9,292 nt of DNA. Origin: Methanomassiliicoccus sp. UBA6 (GTDB lineage: Archaea; Thermoplasmatota; Thermoplasmata; Methanomassiliicoccales; Methanomassiliicoccaceae). This document shows, one piece after another, positions 1 to 3,869 of the stretch. The stretch covers positions 9,248 through 18,539 of the forward strand of contig DAVH01000056.1 in assembly GCA_002508545.1 (NCBI GenBank), in the 5' to 3' direction. A program made the translations under genes and the position numbers. The notes beneath the pieces are model-generated. The model was not told the origin of the DNA. It ran no database searches and saw nothing but the letters and a program-made list of their open reading frames with translations. Position 1 is the first letter of the stretch. The number at the start of each line of letters is the position of its first letter.

Positions 1-756
1 AGGAACGCCGACGGCGACGAGGATTCCGTCATCCTGCTGCTGGACGGCCTGCTGAACTTCTCCAAGGAGTTCCTGCCGAAGAGCCGGGGCGGGCTGATGG
101 ACGCCCCCCTGGTCCTGACCACGAGGCTCGACCCGAACGAGATCGACAAGGAGGCGCACAACATCGATGTGCTGTGGGAGTACCCCCTCGAGTTCTACCT
201 CGCGACCCTGGAGTACAAGCACCCCAAGGAGATCGACTCGATCATGGACCAGGTCGCCGGGCGCATCGGCTCGGCGCTGCAGTACGAGAGCTTCGGCTAC
301 ACCCACGACACCAGGGACATCTCCGAGGGGCCGGGCGAATCGGCGTACAAGACCTTGGAGACGATGATCGACAAGATGAACGCCCAGCTCGAGCTGGCGC
401 GCATCATCCGGGCGGTCGACGCCAAGGACGTGGTCTACCGCGTCATCACCAAGCACTTCCTGCCGGACATGATCGGGAACCTGAAGTCCTTCTCTTCGCA
501 ATCGCTGCGGTGCACCAAGTGCGGCGCCAAGTACCGCCGCATCCCGCTCAAGGGCCGCTGCTACTGCGGCAACAATCTGACCTTGACCGTCCACGAGAAG
601 AGCGTCAAGAAGTACCTCGAGATCACCAAGGAGATCAGCGAGAAGTTCGACCTCGACGCCTACACCCAGCAGCGCATCGGCATCGTCGAGGAGTCGATGA
701 AGTCGCTGTTCCAATCGGACAAGGTGAAGAAGTGCAAGCTCACCGATTTCATGTGA
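1..756 (+). CDS. polC: DNA polymerase D large subunit DP2, C-terminal 251 residues (5' truncated by the window)
   Basis: This is the catalytic subunit of the two-subunit archaeal replicative polymerase PolD; it extends DNA primers, with DP1 supplying the proofreading exonuclease. The frame is open from base 1 and the first codons read RNADGDED, the family's catalytic motif whose two aspartates (here residues 4 and 6) bind the metal ions. It is followed by LLLDGLLNFSKEFLP and RGGLMDAPLVLTTRL, both typical of DP2. A zinc module sits at residues 171-189 (Cys171, Cys174, Cys187, Cys189). The last residues, KKCKLTDFM, resemble a PCNA-interacting peptide, known at the C-terminus of other DP2 proteins. 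Family proteins are usually above 1,000 residues, so roughly three quarters lies outside. It ends in TGA and converges on the rubredoxin gene. Identification is firm; the true start cannot be seen. Confidence 0.97.
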   Translation, partial: RNADGDEDSVILLLDGLLNFSKEFLPKSRGGLMDAPLVLTTRLDPNEIDKEAHNIDVLWEYPLEFYLATLEYKHPKEIDSIMDQVAGRIGSALQYESFGYTHDTRDISEGPGESAYKTLETMIDKMNAQLELARIIRAVDAKDVVYRVITKHFLPDMIGNLKSFSSQSLRCTKCGAKYRRIPLKGRCYCGNNLTLTVHEKSVKKYLEITKEISEKFDLDAYTQQRIGIVEESMKSLFQSDKVKKCKLTDFM

Positions 757-762
757 GCATTA

Positions 763-796
763 AGAAAAAATGAGGAAAGGCCGGTGACCTTCCTTT
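763..796. terminator. Hairpin with T-run between convergent polC and rubredoxin genes
   Basis: GGAAAGG (774-780) and CCTTCC (788-793) can pair around a 7-base loop with one bulged A. Read on the minus strand the hairpin is followed by a run of six T (complement of 765-770), which suits termination of the rubredoxin transcript. Read on the plus strand it is followed by TTTAT just past polC. Archaeal termination mostly needs the T-rich stretch rather than the hairpin, so the minus-strand role is better supported. Confidence 0.55.
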
Positions 797-803
797 ATGG
801 ACT

Positions 804-998
804 TTAGACGCTGCCCATCACCGAAGAGAAGCTCTGGCAGCTTCTCTTGGGGGCGTTGCAGTAAGGGCAGGTCCAATCGTCGGGCAGGTCCTCGAACGCC
901 GTCCCGGGCGGTATCCCATGGTCCGGATCTCCCACTTCAGGGTCGTAGATATAGCCGCAGTAGGGGCAGACGTACTTCTCCATTTCCTTTTCTTCCAT
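804..998 (-). CDS. Rubredoxin, 64 aa
   Basis: Rubredoxin is a small soluble electron carrier holding one iron atom between four cysteines; in anaerobes it typically feeds electrons to peroxide- or superoxide-reducing enzymes and flavodiiron proteins. The two iron-binding knuckles are CPYCGY (Cys11, Cys14) and CPYCNAP (Cys44, Cys47), with the usual 30-residue separation. Between them lies the canonical DPEVGDPDHGIPPGTAFEDL core and a DDW before the second pair. The ATG at 998 is chosen because AGGAG lies 9 bases upstream (1008-1012 on the plus strand); an internal Met at residue 6 has no such site. Typical rubredoxins have 52-54 residues. This one has five extra N-terminal residues and a tail after the second knuckle (residues 51-64) that contains a fifth cysteine (Cys54) and looks unlike the usual acidic ending. 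It probably forms its own transcription unit downstream of rpoD. Confidence 0.95.
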   Translation of the reverse strand: MEEKEMEKYVCPYCGYIYDPEVGDPDHGIPPGTAFEDLPDDWTCPYCNAPKRSCQSFSSVMGSV

Positions 999-1041
999 AT
1001 CCGTTGGCTCCTGTTGGTTGGTGGGGATACCATTTAGTGCA

Positions 1042-1050
1042 GGATATTTG
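1042..1050 (-). promoter_or_regulatory. Possible TATA box for the rubredoxin gene
   Basis: The minus strand reads CAAATATCC here. A transcript starting about 26 bases downstream, near 1020, would give a leader of about 20 bases holding the AGGAG ribosome site. The match to the archaeal TATA consensus is modest, and the support is mainly correct spacing plus a terminator-like region separating this gene from rpoD. Confidence 0.35.
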
Positions 1051-1125
1051 ATGGTTCCCCCTGAACGAATATGCTTCCCGAAAGTTTGCGGGAGCGTGGA
1101 CGCATATGCTCGTCGAGACGTGCTG

Positions 1126-1183
1126 AAAAATGCGGTGAAAAGTAAAAGAGATGATGCCGCGAGGGCAGAAGGCGTTTTTCGCC
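1126..1183 (-). terminator. T-rich terminator region downstream of rpoD
   Basis: Just after the rpoD stop the minus strand carries a short GC stem with an A5 loop (GGCGAAAAACGCC, complement of 1171-1183). About 25 bases further are three T-runs (complement of 1144-1147, 1138-1141 and 1126-1130). Clustered T-runs are the usual archaeal termination signal, so this likely ends the rps13-rps4-rps11-rpoD transcript. Confidence 0.5.
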
Positions 1184-1187
1184 GGGC

Positions 1188-2027
1188 TTATCCTTCGATC
1201 AGCTGGCCGACCTCTTCGCGGAAGTCGTCGAACCTCTGCTCGAGGATCTCCAGCGCCTTCCTCAGGGTGTCCTTGGCGCTGAGCGAGCCATCGGTCTCGA
1301 ACTCGAAGATGAACTTGCTGTTGTCGCCGTGGGTGGTGATGGCGGCCCTGGGGCAGGCGTTGATGCAAGCGCTGCACAGGATGCAGTTCTCCAGGTCGGC
1401 GACGACGATCTTTTCATCCTTCGAGGCCAGGACATCGCGGGGGCAGGCCTTGACGCACTCCTCGCACAGGTCGCACTTCGACAGGTCGATGGTGACCGTG
1501 GGATAGTAGCGGTACCCGGTGGCCGAGGTCACCTGCCACTTGGCGTGCCTCTTGGCGGTCCCGAGCTCGGCGGAAGCATAGACCAGCAGGGCCTGCTTGG
1601 GGCCGAGCTTCACGATCGGGATGAGCTCGTCCTTCACCCTAAGCTCCTTGCCTCCCAGGGGCTCCAGGTCCCCGGAGTATACCTCCGCGGGGCCCTTCTT
1701 GTTGAGGGAGTACATGATGGTGCAGCTCGGGCAGCCCTCGCCATCGCAGGCGCACTTGTCCTTGAACACGTAGAGATCTGGATCGGTAGGGATGGGAACG
1801 AGGCCCAAGCGGTGGGCGATGATCTCGTCGAACAGCGGGCTGACGCTCTCGCACTCCTTGCCGTCCTCGTCCCTGATCGGACCCAGGTGGAACTCGACGG
1901 TCTCGATGGCCATCTTGGGGACCTCGGTCATGAGCGTGCGCCTCAGCGCGTTGGCCATGTCCGGGCGTATTCCCGAGACTACGAACCTAGCATGGGTTTC
2001 GGTCAGGTCGATGATCTTCAGGTCCAT
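1188..2027 (-). CDS. rpoD: DNA-directed RNA polymerase subunit D (Rpo3) with two [4Fe-4S] motifs, 279 aa
   Basis: Subunit D (Rpo3) pairs with subunit L to form the assembly platform of archaeal RNA polymerase, like the bacterial alpha dimer or eukaryotic Rpb3/Rpb11. The N-terminal dimerisation part holds NALRRTLMTEVPKMAIETV (residues 26-44) and LFDEIIAHRLGLVPIPTD (65-82). A loop at 92-102 has four cysteines (C-x-C-x4-C-x2-C), a possible extra metal site. A ferredoxin-like insertion carries two complete C-x2-C-x2-C-x3-CP motifs: Cys185/188/191/195 and Cys215/218/221/225. From family knowledge, archaeal D subunits vary between none, one and two such clusters, and the clusters stabilise the D/L heterodimer. 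The dimerisation fold resumes at FIFEFETDGSL (239-249). ATG at 2027 has GAGGT 7 bases upstream, overlapping the rps11 stop codon, which suggests translational coupling. It is the last gene of the operon. Confidence 0.97.
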   Translation of the reverse strand: MDLKIIDLTETHARFVVSGIRPDMANALRRTLMTEVPKMAIETVEFHLGPIRDEDGKECESVSPLFDEIIAHRLGLVPIPTDPDLYVFKDKCACDGEGCPSCTIMYSLNKKGPAEVYSGDLEPLGGKELRVKDELIPIVKLGPKQALLVYASAELGTAKRHAKWQVTSATGYRYYPTVTIDLSKCDLCEECVKACPRDVLASKDEKIVVADLENCILCSACINACPRAAITTHGDNSKFIFEFETDGSLSAKDTLRKALEILEQRFDDFREEVGQLIEG

Positions 2028-2034
2028 GTATGCA

Positions 2035-2039
2035 ACCTC
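2035..2039 (-). promoter_or_regulatory. rpoD ribosome binding site overlapping the rps11 stop
   Basis: The minus strand reads GAGGT, 7 bases before the rpoD ATG. Its first base overlaps the last position region of the rps11 TAG (2039-2041), so ribosomes ending on rps11 are placed to start rpoD. Confidence 0.7.
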
Positions 2040-2422
2040 TATACTCTCCGGCCCCTTCTGCCGCCCTTCTTCTTCGTCCCATCATGGGGGATGGGAGTGA
2101 CGTCCTCGATCCGGCCGATCTTCATGCCGGCACGGGCGAGCGCCCGAATGGCAGCCTGTGCACCGGGCCCGGGGGAGGTAGCCTTATTGCCGCCCGGAGC
2201 GCGGACCTTCACGTGGATGCCTTCGATGCCTTTCTCCCTGGCGATGTCAGCGACCCTCTCGGCGGCCCTCATGGCCGCGTAGGGCGAGGACTCGTCCTTG
2301 GCCGCCTTGACGACCATGCCACCAGTGGCCTTGGTGATCGTCTCGGCACCGGTGATGTCGGTCAGGGTGATGATGATGTTGTTGTAGCTGGCGTAGATGT
2401 GCGCGATACCCCACTTTCCCAT
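2039..2422 (-). CDS. rps11: 30S ribosomal protein S11 (uS11), 127 aa
   Basis: S11 is a platform protein of the small ribosomal subunit that contacts 16S rRNA near the mRNA exit region. The sequence is canonical throughout: GKWGIAHIYASYNN at the N-terminus, TDITGAET (residues 21-28), VRAPGGNKATSPGPGAQAA at about 71-89, and the basic tail HDGTKKKGGRRGRRV. A GTG at 2428 would add two residues, but the ATG at 2422 is preferred: the strong site AAGGAGG (2430-2436 on the plus strand) sits 7 bases before the ATG and directly abuts the GTG, and archaeal S11 proteins commonly begin MGKWGIAH. The rps4 TGA (2425-2427) falls between the ribosome site and this ATG, indicating coupled translation. The gene ends in TAG, notable if the host decodes UAG as pyrrolysine. 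Confidence 0.97.
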   Translation of the reverse strand: MGKWGIAHIYASYNNIIITLTDITGAETITKATGGMVVKAAKDESSPYAAMRAAERVADIAREKGIEGIHVKVRAPGGNKATSPGPGAQAAIRALARAGMKIGRIEDVTPIPHDGTKKKGGRRGRRV

Positions 2423-2424
2423 GT

Positions 2425-3108
2425 TCACTCCTCCTTGGCTTCCGGGGTCAGGTCAGGCAGATCGGCAGGCTCGTCCTCGATATCGGCGGCGACCTTCTTC
2501 AGAACCTTCTCCACCCTTTCCGGCTGGGAGTTCACGTGCTCTTCGACCTTCACGACCGGGGCCGCGGGAGCCTGGGCCGGCTGGCCCGAGGTCCTCAGGG
2601 GGTGGAGCTCGTTGGATATGGGAGACAGAGGGTTGAAGGTGATCTTCTCTTCTTCGCTCCTCTTCACTACATAGCCGGGTATGGTCACCTTGCGGCCGTC
2701 GATGGACACGTGGCCATGCACGATGAACTGGCGGGCCTGCTTGACGGTGGCGGCGAGTCCCTTGCGGTGGACCAGGGTCTGCAGCCTGCGGTTCAGGATG
2801 GTTTCCTGGGTAAGGCCAAGGACATCGTCCAGGGTGCTGCCCTCCATGGGCAGGAGGCCCATGCGGGCGCACTTCTTCAGCAGAAGCGACGCCTCCAGCT
2901 TGGCCTGTTCGTCGTTAAGGCGGACGCGGGCCTGCAGCTGCTTGGACTGGTTCCTCAGGTTCCTGAGGACCGCCTGAGCCTTCCACAGCTCGCGCTTGTT
3001 CTTCAAACCGTAGGCATTGCATATCTCGGTCTCGGCCTTTATTCTCTCTCCTCTCCAGGGGTGAGAGGGAGCGTCATAGGACCGGCGAGGGAACTTCGGA
3101 TCTCCCAT
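2425..3108 (-). CDS. rps4: 30S ribosomal protein S4 (uS4) with acidic C-terminal tail, 227 aa
   Basis: S4 is a primary 16S rRNA binding protein that nucleates small-subunit assembly. The N-terminus MGDPKFPRRSYDAPSHPW and ERIKAETEICNAYGLKNKRE match archaeal S4 proteins. The S4 RNA-binding fold spans about residues 107-150 (NRRLQTLVHRKGLA, ARQFIVHGHVSIDGRKV, PGYVV). The normal archaeal protein would finish near residue 172 (NELHPLR). Here a further 55 or so residues follow, first rich in Ala/Pro/Val and then acidic (KVEEHVNSQPERVEKV, DIEDEPADLPDL, EAKEE), probably disordered. ATG at 3108 is preceded by AGGTG at 5 bases spacing. It begins 23 bases after the rps13 stop, and its TGA overlaps the rps11 initiation region. 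Identity is firm; the tail's role is unknown. Confidence 0.97.
   Translation of the reverse strand: MGDPKFPRRSYDAPSHPWRGERIKAETEICNAYGLKNKRELWKAQAVLRNLRNQSKQLQARVRLNDEQAKLEASLLLKKCARMGLLPMEGSTLDDVLGLTQETILNRRLQTLVHRKGLAATVKQARQFIVHGHVSIDGRKVTIPGYVVKRSEEEKITFNPLSPISNELHPLRTSGQPAQAPAAPVVKVEEHVNSQPERVEKVLKKVAADIEDEPADLPDLTPEAKEE
2428..2436 (-). promoter_or_regulatory. Strong ribosome binding site deciding the rps11 start
   Basis: The minus strand reads AAGGAGGAG inside the last codons of rps4. GGAGG is 7 bases from the ATG at 2422 but only 1 base from the alternative GTG at 2428. The spacing decides for the ATG. Confidence 0.8.
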
Positions 3109-3131
3109 TTTAACACCTGCTCAATGTTCTC

Positions 3132-3698
3132 TTACTTCTTCTCGGCCGGGGAAGAGGCACCAGGCTGAGCCTTCTGCCTGCTTACACCCATGGTAAGGCC
3201 AGTCCGTCCGTTGGACCGGGTCTTCTGACCACGAACCTTCTGTCCCTGCTCGTGCCTTACGCCCTTGTAACAGCGAATCATCTTCATGCGGTTGATGTCG
3301 TCCTTCTTCATGACATCGAGGTCCACGCCGAATATGTGCATGTCCTCGCCGGACTCGACATCGTTCTGGCGGTTCACGGCCCAGTGGGGGGCGAACTCCG
3401 GGTAGCTGGCGATAACCTTGGTGATCTCATCGGTCTGCGCTTCGGACAGGTTCCCCATCTTCTCCGAGGGCTTGATGCCGGTTCTCTTGGCGACAACAGC
3501 GGCGACACGGGGGCCGACGCCCTTGACGTTCTGGATACCCATCAGCACGGACTTGTTGCCGTCGATATCGAAGTTCATGATGCGGACGATGTAGCGGAAG
3601 TTCTCATCGACCTTCTTCTCTGCCGGCTTCTCCGCCTTCTCCTTCTTTCCCTTCTTCTCGGCCTTTTGTGGTTTTTCCTGTCCTTCAGGTTGCGCCAA
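3132..3698 (-). CDS. rps13: 30S ribosomal protein S13 (uS13) with Lys-rich N-terminal extension and TTG start, 188 aa
   Basis: S13 sits in the head of the small subunit and bridges to the large subunit and the P-site tRNA. The conserved body runs from about residue 34 (FRYIVRIMNFDIDGNKSV) through the helix-hairpin motif NVKGVGPRVAAVVAKRTG (57-74), to the C-terminal signature GVRHEQGQKVRGQKTRSNGR (146-165). Archaeal S13 proteins usually have about 150 residues. This one gains about 32 N-terminal residues, mostly Lys, Glu, Ala and Pro (QKAEKKGKKEKAEKPAEKK), and a short Ser/Ala/Lys end. Initiation is placed at the TTG at 3698 because GGAGGT (3705-3710 on the plus strand) precedes it by 6 bases and there is no ATG before the conserved body. 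It is the first gene of the operon, downstream of a clear TATA box. Confidence 0.95.
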   Translation of the reverse strand: MAQPEGQEKPQKAEKKGKKEKAEKPAEKKVDENFRYIVRIMNFDIDGNKSVLMGIQNVKGVGPRVAAVVAKRTGIKPSEKMGNLSEAQTDEITKVIASYPEFAPHWAVNRQNDVESGEDMHIFGVDLDVMKKDDINRMKMIRCYKGVRHEQGQKVRGQKTRSNGRTGLTMGVSRQKAQPGASSPAEKK

Positions 3699-3704
3699 AC
3701 TGCT

Positions 3705-3710
3705 ACCTCC
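3705..3710 (-). promoter_or_regulatory. Shine-Dalgarno fixing the TTG start of rps13
   Basis: The minus strand reads GGAGGT six bases before TTG at 3698. This near-perfect site offsets the weak start codon and supports the extended N-terminus of S13. Confidence 0.8.
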
Positions 3711-3739
3711 AATGAAATTGTATGAACTTTATCCATTCT

Positions 3740-3755
3740 ATGTATATAGTTTATG
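3740..3755 (-). promoter_or_regulatory. Promoter of the rps13-rps4-rps11-rpoD operon (TATA box at 3743-3748)
   Basis: The minus strand reads AAACTATATACATA with a core TATATA (complement of 3743-3748). Transcription should begin about 26 bases downstream, near 3718-3721. That gives a leader of about 20 bases that just contains the GGAGGT ribosome site of rps13. Position and match are both good for an archaeal TBP site. Confidence 0.7.
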
Positions 3756-3778
3756 GAGCGTCTCCCCTACACGCAAGT

Positions 3779-3842
3779 CCCTATTTAACGATTTCTCCAT
3801 TCCCCGATCATCTCTCCAGAGATGCTGGTGGTGTCAATAGGG
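3779..3842. repeat. Nested inverted repeats between alaS and rps13
   Basis: A perfect 16-base palindrome CATCTCTCCAGAGATG (3809-3824; 7-base arms, 2-base centre) lies inside an outer 7-base inverted repeat, CCCTATT (3779-3785) with AATAGGG (3836-3842). It lies downstream of alaS and upstream of the predicted rps13 start point, so it could be an alaS 3' end structure or a protein-binding site for operon control. No strong T-run follows on the minus strand, so a standard terminator is doubtful. Confidence 0.4.
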
Positions 3843-3869
3843 GCGTGTTGGGGAAGGAGGTCGGGGACC

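Noticed and set aside
2423..2428. GTG start for rps11 two codons upstream
   Set aside because: The ribosome site is only one base away from it, while spacing to the ATG at 2422 is ideal and S11 homologues begin there.
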